NCBI RefSeq assembly: GCF_003046475.1
Contig: NZ_PZZZ01000007.1
Coordinates: forward strand, 124,001-188,000
Source of the DNA: Mycoplana dimorpha
Lineage (GTDB): Bacteria > Pseudomonadota > Alphaproteobacteria > Rhizobiales > Rhizobiaceae
DNA: 64,000 nucleotides
Direction: 5' to 3'
The position numbers and the translations under genes are program-made. The notes beneath the pieces are model-generated. The model searched no databases. It was not told the DNA's origin and saw only the letters and a list, made by a program, of their open reading frames with translations. Of the stretch, positions 39,053-48,810 are shown piece by piece (position 1 is the first letter of the stretch; every line of letters starts with the position of its first letter).

Positions 39053-39473
39053 CGTCTTTCACTCCTTGGCAGTTTCCGGCTGCAGCACTCGTTGCCGCGG
39101 CCAGTGGCAACTCGATAGCGTGACATGCCTAGGCGCAACGCACGGTTCCTGCCCGGGGTTCCCCTCCCCGGACGGTAGCGCCAGATGCTGCACCTGCGAA
39201 AACTAGAGCTTGACTTTCCTGCCCAAAAAACCGACATGGGAACCTGCGTTGCCTTCCGGCCGCCGCGTGAGCGAGCCCTGCGATATCCCCGATTGGATCG
39301 CGGAAGAAGGATGCGCGCAAGTGAACTGTTCCGCCAGCGCGCGGAAGACTGCGCCAGACGCATATATCAACCACAAGTTCCCAGATCACGCGGGGTTCTT
39401 GACGCCAGACGAAACCGGATCGGCATGGTGCCTGTCCGGCTGACGCGTTTGGCGCCCCGAAAGGCATATTGAC
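39053..39473. other. 421-base intergenic stretch before rhlE
   Basis: No protein gene is supported here; frames of 77 and 95 codons lack family resemblance and a ribosome site. The stretch holds a promoter-like CTTGAC at 39209 and a leader of about 230 bases before the helicase start. Confidence 0.5.
39209..39237 (+). promoter_or_regulatory. Candidate rhlE promoter
   Basis: CTTGAC (39209-39214), 17 bases, then CGACAT (39232-39237) resembles the alphaproteobacterial vegetative consensus at the -35 box but only partly at the -10. If used, transcription would begin about 230 bases before the helicase start, giving a long leader. Confidence 0.35.
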
Positions 39474-41000
39474 TTGACCACTTTTCACGACCTCGGCCTG
39501 TCGAAGAACGTCCTTGACGCGCTTGCTGCGCTCGGCTTCGACAAGCCCACCCCCATCCAGGAAAAGGCGATCCCGCTGGTACTCGCCGGCAACGACCTGA
39601 TAGGCCTTGCCCAGACCGGCACCGGCAAGACGGCGGCCTTCGGCCTGCCGATGATCGAGCGCCTGCTCGCCGAGGGCCGCCGCCCCGATCCGCGCAACAT
39701 CCGCGCCCTTATCCTCGCGCCGACGCGCGAGCTGGTGAACCAGATCGCCGACAACCTGCGCGATTTCGTCAAGAAGACGCCGCTGCGGGTCGTCACCGTC
39801 GTCGGCGGCGCCTCGATCAACAAGCAGTCGGAAATGCTGAGCCGCGGCACCGACATTCTCGTCGCCACCCCGGGCCGCCTGCTCGACCTGGTCGCCCGCA
39901 AGTCGGTGACGCTGACGCAGGGTCGCTATCTCGTCCTCGACGAGGCCGACCAGATGCTGGACCTCGGCTTCATCCATGACCTGCGCAAGATCTCGAAGCT
40001 GGTGCCGAAGAACCGCCAGACGCTGCTGTTCTCCGCCACCATGCCGAAGCTGATCGCAGAACTTGCCGGCGAATACCTTACCAACCCTTTGAAGGTCGAG
40101 GTGACGCCGCCCGGCAAGGCCGCCGACAAGGTGGAGCAATACGTCCACTTTGTGCCCGGCAAGGATCACAAGACGCAGATCCTCAAGCAGACCCTGACCG
40201 ACAATCCGGACGGGCTGTCGCTGATCTTCTCGCGCACCAAGCACGGCGCCGAGAAGCTGATGAAGCATCTCGACCACGTCGGCTTCAAGGCCGCCTCCAT
40301 CCACGGCAACAAGAGCCAGGGCCAGCGCGAGCGGGCGCTGAAGGCGTTCCGCGACGGCGAGATCCGCGTGCTGGTGGCGACCGACGTCGCCGCCCGCGGC
40401 ATCGACATTCCGGGCGTCACCCACGTCTACAACTACGACCTGCCGGAAGTGCCGGACGCCTATGTCCACCGCATCGGTCGCACCGCCCGCAACGGCCGTG
40501 ACGGTATTGCCATCGCGTTCTGCGCGCCGGACGACATCCGCCTGCTGCGCGACATTGAAAAGCTGATGGGCATTTCAATCGCGGTTGCCAGCGGCGAGGC
40601 TCCGGTCGATCTGCCCGGTCCGGGCGGAAAGTCGCGCAAGGGGCGCAATGGCGGCGGCCAGCGCAATGGCGGTCAGCAGCGCCAGCCCAGGCCGCAGGGC
40701 CAGGGCGCCCGCGGCGCCAACGGCCAGCAGCGCAATGGCGAGCGTCCTGCCCCCCGGGCCGATGGCCAGATCGTCGACCGTGGCTTCACCGACCGCCCGC
40801 AGAAGCGGCAGGAGCCGCGCCAGGAGCGCGGCGAACTCGCCGCCCATGACGGCGCGCCGAACCGGCACGCCCCCGGCCGTCCCGCCCAGAAGCAGGGCGA
40901 TCATCGCAACCGCAACCACGGCGGCCGCAACGGGGCCAACAACGGCGGCAATCGCAGCCAGTCGCGCCGACCGAACGGCCAGCGGCGCGAGCACGCGTAA
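39474..41000 (+). CDS. rhlE: DEAD-box RNA helicase, RhlE type
   Basis: A 508-residue ATP-dependent RNA helicase. Motifs run in order: the Q motif GFDKPTPIQEKAIPL, AQTGTGKT, APTRELVNQ, DEAD (VLDEADQMLDL), SAT, RGIDIPGVTHVYNYD and HRIGRTARNG. Residues about 385-508 form a Gly/Asn/Gln/Arg-rich basic tail typical of RNA chaperone regions. Such helicases act in ribosome assembly, mRNA decay and cold adaptation. The start is TTG 39474, with AAAGG nine bases before it, because a stop lies just upstream in frame and no ATG is available. Confidence 0.93.
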   Translation: MTTFHDLGLSKNVLDALAALGFDKPTPIQEKAIPLVLAGNDLIGLAQTGTGKTAAFGLPMIERLLAEGRRPDPRNIRALILAPTRELVNQIADNLRDFVKKTPLRVVTVVGGASINKQSEMLSRGTDILVATPGRLLDLVARKSVTLTQGRYLVLDEADQMLDLGFIHDLRKISKLVPKNRQTLLFSATMPKLIAELAGEYLTNPLKVEVTPPGKAADKVEQYVHFVPGKDHKTQILKQTLTDNPDGLSLIFSRTKHGAEKLMKHLDHVGFKAASIHGNKSQGQRERALKAFRDGEIRVLVATDVAARGIDIPGVTHVYNYDLPEVPDAYVHRIGRTARNGRDGIAIAFCAPDDIRLLRDIEKLMGISIAVASGEAPVDLPGPGGKSRKGRNGGGQRNGGQQRQPRPQGQGARGANGQQRNGERPAPRADGQIVDRGFTDRPQKRQEPRQERGELAAHDGAPNRHAPGRPAQKQGDHRNRNHGGRNGANNGGNRSQSRRPNGQRREHA

Positions 41001-41022
41001 CGTTTCTTTTCTTGTGAACACC

Positions 41023-41050
41023 AAATGGCGGGCCTCGGCCCGCCATTTTT
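41023..41050 (+). terminator. Rho-independent terminator after rhlE
   Basis: AAATGGCGGGC and its complement GCCCGCCATTT form an 11-bp stem with a four-base loop, running into TTTTTG. It lies 22 bases after the rhlE stop and just before the convergent EamA gene. Confidence 0.88.
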
Positions 41051-41069
41051 GTATCTAACAGGTGGCCCG

Positions 41070-41960
41070 CTATTCGGCCGGCGCCGTATGCGCTTCCTTG
41101 CGATTGGCGAGATAGACGCCGATAACGACGATGCCCGTGCCGACGATCATCGGCGTCGTCAGTTCCTCTCCAAAGGCGATCGCCGCCTCGATCGCGGCGA
41201 GCGGCGGCACGAGATAGATGAGGGAGGCCGCGCGCGAGACCTGGCCTCTGCGGATCAGGTAGAGCAGAACCAGCACCGCCCCCATCGAGATGCCGAGCAC
41301 CGACCAGCCGAGCAGGGCCAGGAACTCCCAGGACAGCCGGACCTCGAACGGCTCAAGCAGCAGGGCGAGCGGCACGGTCACGACCAGGGCTCCGAGATAT
41401 TGCAGCGTGGCAATCGCGCGGATATCGCCGGTATGCAGGTGCTGCTTCTGGTAGATGGTGCCATAGGTCACCGAGGTCATTCCAAGGACGTTGACGAGAA
41501 GCGCAACGGTCGGGATATCCGTACCGCCAATCCCGGCAAATTTCGGAAAGATGGCGATCGCCACGCCGGCAAAGCCCAGCACGATCCCAACCTTCTGCAT
41601 CGGCGACAGCCGCTCGCCGATCATATAGGGCGCCGTCAGCGCCGTCATCAGCGGCTGAAGCGCCGCGATGATGCCGGACAACGCTGCCGGCACGCCCTGC
41701 CCCACCGCCCACCAGACCGCCGCCAGGTAGAAGCCGTGCAGGAAGGCGCCGGAGACGACCGCATGGAGGATCGTTGCCCGGTCCTTCGGCCACCGCACCC
41801 CGGCGATCCGGCAGAACAAGGCAAACAGCACCGCCGCGACCGCATAGCGCACCGAGAGGAAGGTCAGCGGATCCGAATAGATGCCGCCGAACTTTGCCGC
41901 CACCCAGCCGGTCGACCAGAGCAGGACGAAGATGGCCGGAGCCAGACGGTCAAGGGACAT
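41070..41960 (-). CDS. EamA/DMT-family metabolite transporter
   Basis: A 296-residue membrane protein with about ten helices in two EamA repeats. The opening LAPAIFVLLWSTGWVAAKFG and the second repeat ALVVTVPLALLLEP and GWSVLGISMGAVLVLLYLI are typical. Substrates of these exporters are usually amino acids or metabolites and cannot be guessed. It converges with rhlE. Confidence 0.87.
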   Translation of the reverse strand: MSLDRLAPAIFVLLWSTGWVAAKFGGIYSDPLTFLSVRYAVAAVLFALFCRIAGVRWPKDRATILHAVVSGAFLHGFYLAAVWWAVGQGVPAALSGIIAALQPLMTALTAPYMIGERLSPMQKVGIVLGFAGVAIAIFPKFAGIGGTDIPTVALLVNVLGMTSVTYGTIYQKQHLHTGDIRAIATLQYLGALVVTVPLALLLEPFEVRLSWEFLALLGWSVLGISMGAVLVLLYLIRRGQVSRAASLIYLVPPLAAIEAAIAFGEELTTPMIVGTGIVVIGVYLANRKEAHTAPAE

Positions 41961-42129
41961 GGGGGAACTCGGAATGTCTCGTATTGTCCCGGCTGTAACC
42001 GAAGCAACGTTCGTGCGTCAAAGGCAAAGCGCTGAAGCTTGCTTTGAGTTTAGTTCATCGGGGCCTCGGGCATTGCCGTTTCGTTAATTCTGCCCTAAAT
42101 TTCTGGCCTGTTTGCACAGGGAGCGTAGC

Positions 42130-42369
42130 ATGAAGATCGGCGCATTCGATGCGAAATCGCAGTTTTCCTCCCTGCTGGACCGTGCCGCGCGCGGCGAGGA
42201 AATCGTGATCACCAAGCATGGAAACGCGGTGGCGAGGCTGGTTGCCGTCGCCGGTACGGAAAGCACCGCGGCTACCAGAGCCTTTGCGGAACTGAAAGAA
42301 CTCCGTCAAAAATCCACGTTGGGAGACGACGTATCCTGGAAGGACCTGCGCGATGAAGGCCGTCGATGA
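42130..42369 (+). CDS. Phd/YefM-type antitoxin of a VapC pair
   Basis: A 79-residue protein with MKIGAFDAKSQFSSLLDRAA, then EEIVITKHGNAVARLVAVAG, the classic Phd fold. It neutralises the following PIN toxin and represses their promoter. GGGAGC precedes ATG 42130, preferred over an ATG at 42112. Unlike the antitoxin at 18.2 kb this one is intact. Its TGA overlaps the toxin ATG (ATGA). Confidence 0.88.
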   Translation: MKIGAFDAKSQFSSLLDRAARGEEIVITKHGNAVARLVAVAGTESTAATRAFAELKELRQKSTLGDDVSWKDLRDEGRR

Positions 42370-42782
42370 GCATCGTTATTGACGCGTCGATCGCGCTCTC
42401 ATGGTGCTTCGAAGACGAGGCAAGCGAAGAGACAGATCGTATCGGCGAGGAAGTGGCGACGACGGGTGGCTTGGTCCCCTCGCTTTTTCATCTCGAAATC
42501 GGCAACGCCCTCCTCCAGGCCGAACGGCGAGGCAGAATCACTGCCGCGTCCGTTACGCAGCGCCTGGAATTGATCAGTCAGTTGCCGATCGAAATCGATC
42601 CTCAAACGGTCATGCGAGCGACGCGTGAAATTCTTGCGCTTGCAAGAGCCGAGAAATTGACGGTCTATGATGCTGCGTATTTGGAACTGGCGGCCCGGAG
42701 GGGTTCCGCCCTCGCCACCAGGGACCAGGCGCTTGCCACGGCTGCCATGAAGATAGGAGTGCCCGTCAGAGGCGGTGTTTGA
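42366..42782 (+). CDS. vapC: VapC-type PIN-domain toxin
   Basis: A 138-residue PIN ribonuclease. The acidic active-site residues are in VIDASIALSWCFEDE, FHLEIGNALL, TVYDAAYLELA and ATRDQALATAA. It should cleave tRNA or other structured RNA. Start ATG 42366 overlaps the antitoxin stop by four bases, so toxin synthesis is coupled to it. Confidence 0.9.
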   Translation: MSIVIDASIALSWCFEDEASEETDRIGEEVATTGGLVPSLFHLEIGNALLQAERRGRITAASVTQRLELISQLPIEIDPQTVMRATREILALARAEKLTVYDAAYLELAARRGSALATRDQALATAAMKIGVPVRGGV

Positions 42783-42884
42783 CCGGGCGCCTTGCCATGG
42801 GAATCTGGGGCCGGATCTCATCTCCTGTGGGCCGTGCGTATGGACCGAAAGCGGGATTGCAAGCCCGCTTTCAAGTTGGTCCGC

Positions 42885-44630
42885 TCAATGGCTGTCGCGG
42901 TCCATCGGAATGCGGTCGCCGCGCGCGCCGACGAGGAAGTCGAGATCGGCGCCAGTATCGGCCTGCATGACGGTCTTGACATAGAGGCCGCCATAGCCGC
43001 CGACCACCGGCTGCACCGGGTTGACCCAGGCGGCGCGGCGACGCTCCAGCTCCTCGTCCGAAACATCAAGACGGATGGAACGAGCGGGAACGTCGACCTC
43101 GATCATGTCACCGTTCTGAACCAGGGCCAGCGGGCCGCCATCGGCGGCTTCCGGCGCGGTGTGCAGGATGACCGTGCCGTAGGCCGTCCCGGACATGCGC
43201 GCGTCGGAAATGCGGATCATGTCGGTGATGCCCTTCTTCAGAACCTTCGGCGGCAGGCCCATGTTGCCGACCTCCGCCATGCCCGGATAACCCTTCGGCC
43301 CGCAATACTTCAGCACCATGATGCAGGTCTCGTCGATGTCGAGATCGTCGCGGTTGATGCGGGCGTGATAGTCCTCGATGCTTTCGAAGACGACGGCGCG
43401 GCCCTTGTGCTGCATCAGGTGCGGCGAGGCCGCCGACGGCTTCAGGACGCAGCCCTTCGGCGCGAGGTTGCCGCGCAGCACCGCGATGCCACCGGACTTG
43501 GTCAGCGCCTTGTCGCGCGGCACGATCACGTCGTCGTTATAGTTCACCGCGTCCTTGACGCCGTTCCAGAGCGTGTCGCCGGTGACGGTGATGGCATCCT
43601 TGTGCAAAAGCCCCATCTCGCCGACCGCCCTGATGACCACCGGCAGGCCGCCGGCATAGTAGAACTCTTCCATCAGGTACTTGCCGGACGGCTGCAGGTT
43701 GACGATCGTCGGCACGTCGCGGCCGAGCCGGTCCCAATCGTCGAGCGTCAGGTCGACGCCGACGCGGCCGGCGAGCGCCAGCAGGTGCAGAACGGCATTG
43801 GTCGAGCCGCCGACGGCGCCGTTGACGCGGATGGCGTTCTCAAAGGCTTGCCTAGTCAGGATGTCGGACGGCTTGAGGTCCTCCTTGACCATATCGACGA
43901 TGCGCCGGCCGGACAATTGCGAGATCACCCGGCGGCGGGCGTCGACGGCGGGGATCGCCGCATTGCCGGGAAGCGTCATGCCGAGCGCCTCTGCCATCGA
44001 CGCCATGGTCGAGGCGGTGCCCATCGTCATGCAGCTGCCGGCCGAGCGGGCCATGCCCTGCTCGGCATCCATGAATTCTTCCAGCGTCATCTCGCCGGAC
44101 TTCACCATTTCCGAGAACTGCCAGACGGCGGTGCCCGAGCCGACATCCTTGCCGCGCCACTTGCCGTTCAGCATCGGCCCGCCGGAGACGAGGATCACCG
44201 GAATGTCGACGGAGGCCGCCCCCATCAGAAGGCTCGGCGTGGTCTTGTCGCAGCCGCCGAGCAGCACCACGCCGTCGACCGGGTTGCCGCGGATCGCCTC
44301 TTCCACGTCCATCGCCGCGAGATTGCGGAACATCATCGCCGTCGGCCGCAACGTGCTCTCGCCGCAGGAGAAGACCGGAAATTCGACGGGAAAGCCGCCG
44401 GCCTCGTAGACGCCGCGCTTCACCCGTTCGGCAAGATCACGCAGATGCGCGTTGCATGGCGTCAGCTCGGACCAGGTGTTGCAGATGCCGATGATCGGCC
44501 GCCCGTCGAACGTATCCGCCGGCAGCCCCTGGTTCTTCATCCAGGAGCGATGCATGATAGCGTTCTTGCCGGTTCCGCCGAACCAATCCTGTGAGCGCAG
44601 CTTGCGCGGCCATTCAGCTTTTTTCTTCAT
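42885..44630 (-). CDS. L-arabonate dehydratase (IlvD/Edd family)
   Basis: A 581-residue iron-sulfur dehydratase. The sequence beginning MKKKAEWPRKLRSQDWFGG agrees closely, as I remember it, with the L-arabinonate dehydratase of Rhizobium leguminosarum. Three cluster cysteines are visible in IGICNTWSEL, LGGCDKTTPS and AGSCMTMGTAS. It makes 2-keto-3-deoxy-L-arabonate in the non-phosphorylative arabinose route. The sugar ABC transporter and the GguC protein upstream support that. The arabinose dehydrogenase, lactonase and downstream enzymes are not in the window. D-fuconate or D-xylonate could also be used. Confidence 0.9.
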   Translation of the reverse strand: MKKKAEWPRKLRSQDWFGGTGKNAIMHRSWMKNQGLPADTFDGRPIIGICNTWSELTPCNAHLRDLAERVKRGVYEAGGFPVEFPVFSCGESTLRPTAMMFRNLAAMDVEEAIRGNPVDGVVLLGGCDKTTPSLLMGAASVDIPVILVSGGPMLNGKWRGKDVGSGTAVWQFSEMVKSGEMTLEEFMDAEQGMARSAGSCMTMGTASTMASMAEALGMTLPGNAAIPAVDARRRVISQLSGRRIVDMVKEDLKPSDILTRQAFENAIRVNGAVGGSTNAVLHLLALAGRVGVDLTLDDWDRLGRDVPTIVNLQPSGKYLMEEFYYAGGLPVVIRAVGEMGLLHKDAITVTGDTLWNGVKDAVNYNDDVIVPRDKALTKSGGIAVLRGNLAPKGCVLKPSAASPHLMQHKGRAVVFESIEDYHARINRDDLDIDETCIMVLKYCGPKGYPGMAEVGNMGLPPKVLKKGITDMIRISDARMSGTAYGTVILHTAPEAADGGPLALVQNGDMIEVDVPARSIRLDVSDEELERRRAAWVNPVQPVVGGYGGLYVKTVMQADTGADLDFLVGARGDRIPMDRDSH

Positions 44631-44849
44631 CTCGTCTGGTCCTTGCGAAAGACGCTCCGGCCAATGCCGGGGCACTTGGTCAGGCCGGCGTGCAGGCGGT
44701 CCTGACCTGGTACAGAATTCGTCAGCGCCTCGGCACGTCCCTGGCGTTGTCGTGCCGATCGATTTGGTCGGCGATCAAGGTCTGATGGATGGTCATGGGC
44801 AATGCCCTCCTGCCACTTGCCGGCGACCGCGGATGCGGGAAACGCCCAA

Positions 44850-45845
44850 TTACAACTGCCTGACCTCGATCGTTTCTTCGTCAGCAATCGCGAGCGGATT
44901 GCGCAGCGGCAGACCGAAACCTTCGGCGCCGATCTCGAACACGTCGCCTGCCTGGGTGCGAATGCCGTCACCGAAGGACAGCGTCGCCGTTCCGAACATG
45001 TGCACATGCACCTCGCCCGGCTGGCGGAAGAGAGCGTACTTGAAGTGATGGTATTCCAGGTTGGCCAGGCTGTGGGACATGTTTGCCTCGCCGGACACGA
45101 ACGGCTTTTCCCACAGCACCTGGCCGTCGCGCAGAATGCGCGAGAAGCCGCGGATGTCGTCGGGCGCTGCACCGATGCGGATCTCCGGGCCGAAGCTCGC
45201 CTGCCGCAGTTTGGAGTGGGCGAGCCAGAGGTAGTTCACCCGCTCGGTGACATGGTCGGAGAACTCGTTGGCGACGGCAAAGCCGAGGCGGAACGGCACG
45301 CCCTTCGACGAGATGACGTAGATGCCGGCGATCTCCGGCTCCTCGCCACCGTCGGCGGCGAAGGACGGGGAGGTCAGCGCTGCGCCGGGTGCGACCGCCT
45401 GCGTGCCGTTGCCCTTGTAGAACCACTCGGGCTGCACGCCCGTTTCGCCGGCCTTGGGCTTGCCGCCCTCCAGCCCCATGCGGAACATCTTCATCGAGTC
45501 GGTCAGGGTCTCCTCGGCCGCCTCGCCCGCCTTCTTGTGCATGGCGTCGCGGGTGGCGGCGGAGCCGAGATGGGTCAGGCCGGTGCCCGTCAGGTGCATG
45601 TGGGCCGAATCGGGATGGGTGATCGGCGAGAGCAGACGTCCCTCGGCATAGGCCGTCTCGAGGTTGACCGCCTCGCCCAGGCCATGCGCCTCGATCACCG
45701 CCTTCAGGCTGCGGCCGCTGTCGGCGGCTTCCATCGCCAGTGCATGCAGGCTTGCAGCCCCCTCGACGGCGCGACCGCCCTGCCCTTCCTCGCGCACGAC
45801 CACGGTGATCGAGCCGTCGGCGTTCTTCAACTGTGATACCAGCAT
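44850..45845 (-). CDS. gguC: GguC/AraD1 family protein, probable sugar-acid dehydratase
   Basis: A 331-residue protein of the fumarylacetoacetase-related AraD1/GguC family. The sequence VNLETAYAEGRLLSPITHPD, HLTGTGLTHLGSA and FEIGAEGFGLPLRNPL are its recurrent parts, with E and D residues expected to bind a metal. It is thought to act on 2-keto-3-deoxy-arabonate or related acids, which is inference. ATG 45845 has AAGGA upstream. It follows gguB by 108 bases and precedes the dehydratase by 219 bases. Confidence 0.85.
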   Translation of the reverse strand: MLVSQLKNADGSITVVVREEGQGGRAVEGAASLHALAMEAADSGRSLKAVIEAHGLGEAVNLETAYAEGRLLSPITHPDSAHMHLTGTGLTHLGSAATRDAMHKKAGEAAEETLTDSMKMFRMGLEGGKPKAGETGVQPEWFYKGNGTQAVAPGAALTSPSFAADGGEEPEIAGIYVISSKGVPFRLGFAVANEFSDHVTERVNYLWLAHSKLRQASFGPEIRIGAAPDDIRGFSRILRDGQVLWEKPFVSGEANMSHSLANLEYHHFKYALFRQPGEVHVHMFGTATLSFGDGIRTQAGDVFEIGAEGFGLPLRNPLAIADEETIEVRQL

Positions 45846-45953
45846 TGTCCATTTCCTTGCACTACGGCGGCTGCGCTCTTGCTGCAACGCCGCCCCGGTC
45901 GTGGTTGTCACCGCGCCAGCATGGTTGCTGCCTCGACCAAGGGCTCCGAGATG

Positions 45954-47162
45954 TCAGCCCTTGTTCTTGTTGTAGACGTCGAAGAATACGGCGGCGAGCA
46001 GCACCAGGCCCTTGATCAGCTGCTGGTAGTCGATGCCGATGCCCATGATCGACATGCCGTTGTTCATCACGCCCATGATGAAGGCGCCGATCACAGCGCC
46101 GGTGATCTTGCCGACGCCGCCAGACGCCGAAGCCCCGCCGATGAAGCAGGCGGCGATCACGTCGAGTTCGAAGCCGACGCCCGCCTTCGGGGTCGCCGAA
46201 TTGAGGCGGGCGGCGATGATCATGCCGGCGAGTGCTGCAAGCACGCCCATGTTGGCAAAGCAGTAGAAGGTCAGCCGCTCGGTGTTGATGCCCGACAGCT
46301 TCGCCGCCTTCTCGTTGCCGCCCATCGCGTAGATCCGCCGGCCGATGGTCGAGCGGGTCGTGAGGAACGAATAGGCGGCGATCAGCACGCCCATGACGAT
46401 CAGCACGTTCGGCAGGCCGCGATAGGTGGCGAGCTGGTAGCCGATGAAGAGCGCGACGATGCCGATGATCGCCATCTGGATGACGAAGAACACGTAGGGC
46501 TCGTTCTCGGTGCCGTGCTCCTCGTTGATCCGGCGGTTGCGCAGCCCGGCATGGATCGCAAAAGCCACCAGCCCCAGCACGGCGACGAGGGCGACCATGT
46601 TCTTGATCGTATCGGGCGCCGGATTGAGGAAGGAGAGGAAATCCGGAACGAAGCCGGTCGAAAGCAGCTGGAATTCCTTCGGGAACGGCCCGATCGGCCG
46701 GCCGCCGAGCACCACATAGGTCATGCCGCGGAAGACCAGCATGCCGGCCAGCGTGACGATGAAGGCCGGGATCTTCTGGTAGGCGATCCAGTAGCCCTGG
46801 GCCGCGCCCATGATCCCCCCGACGATGAGACAGGCGGGGATGACGAGGATGGCGGGAATCCCCCATTTCACCAGCATGATCGCCGATATCGCGCCGATGA
46901 ACGCGACGATCGAACCCACCGACAGGTCGATGTGGCCGGCGACGATGATCAGCAGCATCCCCAGCGCCATGATGACGATGAAGGAGTTCTGCAGCACCAG
47001 GTTGGTGAGGTTGACGGGGCGGAACAGCACCCCATTGGTGACGATCTGGAAGAACACCATGATGACGACGAGCGCCACGAGAAGCCCGTATTCGCGGATG
47101 TTCTTCCGAAGGTAGTCCCCGATCGACGGTTTGATGGTTTGAGCGCTGGTATCGGCGACCAT
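45954..47162 (-). CDS. gguB: Multiple-monosaccharide ABC transporter permease GguB
   Basis: A 402-residue membrane protein of the ribose/xylose type (BPD_transp_2), with segments LGMLLIIVAGHIDLSVGS, IVTLAGMLVFRGMTYVVLGG and ACFIGGASASGGVGKITG. It forms the membrane channel with the GguA ATPase and takes sugars from ChvE. The ATG (47162) overlaps the gguA stop by one base (TAATG), so the two are coupled. Confidence 0.95.
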   Translation of the reverse strand: MVADTSAQTIKPSIGDYLRKNIREYGLLVALVVIMVFFQIVTNGVLFRPVNLTNLVLQNSFIVIMALGMLLIIVAGHIDLSVGSIVAFIGAISAIMLVKWGIPAILVIPACLIVGGIMGAAQGYWIAYQKIPAFIVTLAGMLVFRGMTYVVLGGRPIGPFPKEFQLLSTGFVPDFLSFLNPAPDTIKNMVALVAVLGLVAFAIHAGLRNRRINEEHGTENEPYVFFVIQMAIIGIVALFIGYQLATYRGLPNVLIVMGVLIAAYSFLTTRSTIGRRIYAMGGNEKAAKLSGINTERLTFYCFANMGVLAALAGMIIAARLNSATPKAGVGFELDVIAACFIGGASASGGVGKITGAVIGAFIMGVMNNGMSIMGIGIDYQQLIKGLVLLAAVFFDVYNKNKG

Positions 47163-48697
47163 TAGTGTTTCCCCCCGGAGCGCATGATGGCGCGCATGAT
47201 CGATTCCTGGCTTGCTTCCTCCCTGGAAAGCTCCGCGACGATGCGCCCTTCATTCATGACATAGATGCGGTCGCAGGTTCCGAGCAGCTCCGGCATCTCC
47301 GACGAGATCATCAGGATGCCTTTGCCCTCGGCTGCAAGCTGGTTGATGATGGTATAGATCTCGAACTTGGCGCCGACGTCGATGCCGCGCGTCGGCTCGT
47401 CCAGGATCAGCACCTCGGGATTGGTGAACAGCCACTTCGACAGCACGACCTTCTGCTGGTTGCCGCCGGACAGATTGACCGCTTCCTGGTAGATCGAGTG
47501 CGAGCGGATGCGCAGCTTCGACCGATAGCCGGTGGCGACCTTCGCTTCCTTGTGGTCGTCGATGATGCCGCTGTTCGAGACCCCCTCGAGGTTTGAAAGC
47601 GTGGTGTTCTCCTTGATGGTGTTGATGAGCACCAGACCGAGCTGCTTGCGGTCCTCGGTGACGTAGGCCAGGCCCGCATCGATTGCTTTGGGGATCGTGC
47701 TGACGTCGACAGGCTTGCCGCGCATCCTGACTTCGCCGCTGATCCTGTGGCCCCAGGATTTCCCGAAAATGCTCATCGCCGTTTCGGTGCGGCCTGCTCC
47801 CATCAGTCCGGCGATGCCGACGACCTCGCCGGCGCGGACGTTGAGATTGACGTCGTAGAGGAACTGCCGGTCGCGATGCTGCTGGTGGAAGACGTTCCAG
47901 TTCTTCACCTCCAGCAACGTCTCGCCGATCTTCGGCTCGCGGGGCGGATAGCGGTCCTCCATGTCGCGGCCGACCATGCCCTTGATGATCCGGTCCTCGC
48001 TGATGTCCTCCTCGTGACAATCGAGCGTCTCGACCGTGCCGCCGTCGCGCAGGATGGTGATCTTGTCCGCGACCTTCCTGATCTCGTTCAGCTTGTGCGA
48101 GATGATGATCGAGGTCATGCCCTGCTTGCGGAATTCCATCAGAAGCCTCAGCAACGCGTCCGAATCGGTCTCGTTGAGCGAGGCGGTCGGCTCGTCGAGG
48201 ATCAGCAGCCGCACCTTCTTCGACAGGGCCTTGGCGATTTCGACGAGCTGCTGCTTGCCGACGCCGATGTCGGTGATCAGCGTTGCGGGGGATTCGGTCA
48301 GGCCGACCTTCTTAAGAAGCTCGCGGGTGCGGGCGAAGGTCTGCGGCCACTGGATCACGCCGTTCGTGGCGATCTCGTTGCCGAGGAAGATGTTCTCCGC
48401 GATCGACAGCAGCGGCACGAGTGCCAACTCCTGGTGGATGATGATGATCCCGAGGCGCTCGCTGTCGGAAATCGTCGAGAAGCGGCGCAACTCGCCGTCG
48501 TAGTGGATCTCGCCCTCGTAGGTTCCGGCCGGATAGACGCCGCTCAACACCTTCATCAGCGTCGACTTGCCGGCGCCGTTCTCGCCGACCAGCGCGTGGA
48601 TTTCCCCTTCGCGCACCTTGAAGCTGACATCGTCGAGCGCCTTGACGCCCGGAAACGTCTTGGTGATGCTCCGCATCTCGAGAATGATGTTGTCCAT
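47162..48697 (-). CDS. gguA: Multiple-monosaccharide ABC transporter ATPase GguA
   Basis: A 511-residue ATPase with two fused ABC domains. The first has Walker A GENGAGKS and [20 protein letters not shown] with a Walker [10 protein letters not shown]; the second has the degenerate GLMGAGRTE, signature LSGGNQQKV and LILDEPTRG, as usual in sugar importers of this type. ATG 48697 is preferred over one three codons earlier because the conserved sequence begins there. It lies between chvE and gguB. Confidence 0.95.
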   Translation of the reverse strand: MDNIILEMRSITKTFPGVKALDDVSFKVREGEIHALVGENGAGKSTLMKVLSGVYPAGTYEGEIHYDGELRRFSTISDSERLGIIIIHQELALVPLLSIAENIFLGNEIATNGVIQWPQTFARTRELLKKVGLTESPATLITDIGVGKQQLVEIAKALSKKVRLLILDEPTASLNETDSDALLRLLMEFRKQGMTSIIISHKLNEIRKVADKITILRDGGTVETLDCHEEDISEDRIIKGMVGRDMEDRYPPREPKIGETLLEVKNWNVFHQQHRDRQFLYDVNLNVRAGEVVGIAGLMGAGRTETAMSIFGKSWGHRISGEVRMRGKPVDVSTIPKAIDAGLAYVTEDRKQLGLVLINTIKENTTLSNLEGVSNSGIIDDHKEAKVATGYRSKLRIRSHSIYQEAVNLSGGNQQKVVLSKWLFTNPEVLILDEPTRGIDVGAKFEIYTIINQLAAEGKGILMISSEMPELLGTCDRIYVMNEGRIVAELSREEASQESIMRAIMRSGGKH

Positions 48698-48810
48698 GAT
48701 CGGCATTCCAGCGGCATCTGCGAACGACGGCGGCTGAGGCGACGAGAACTGCAGCCGGCCCGTCGGGATCGAAGGCCCGCGACGGAGCGCGGGCCCATAA
48801 GTCGCTTCGA

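Noticed and set aside
39185-39472. Hypothetical 95-codon gene before rhlE
   Set aside because: Arg-rich composition, no ribosome site and no similarity that I recognise; probably a chance frame in the leader.
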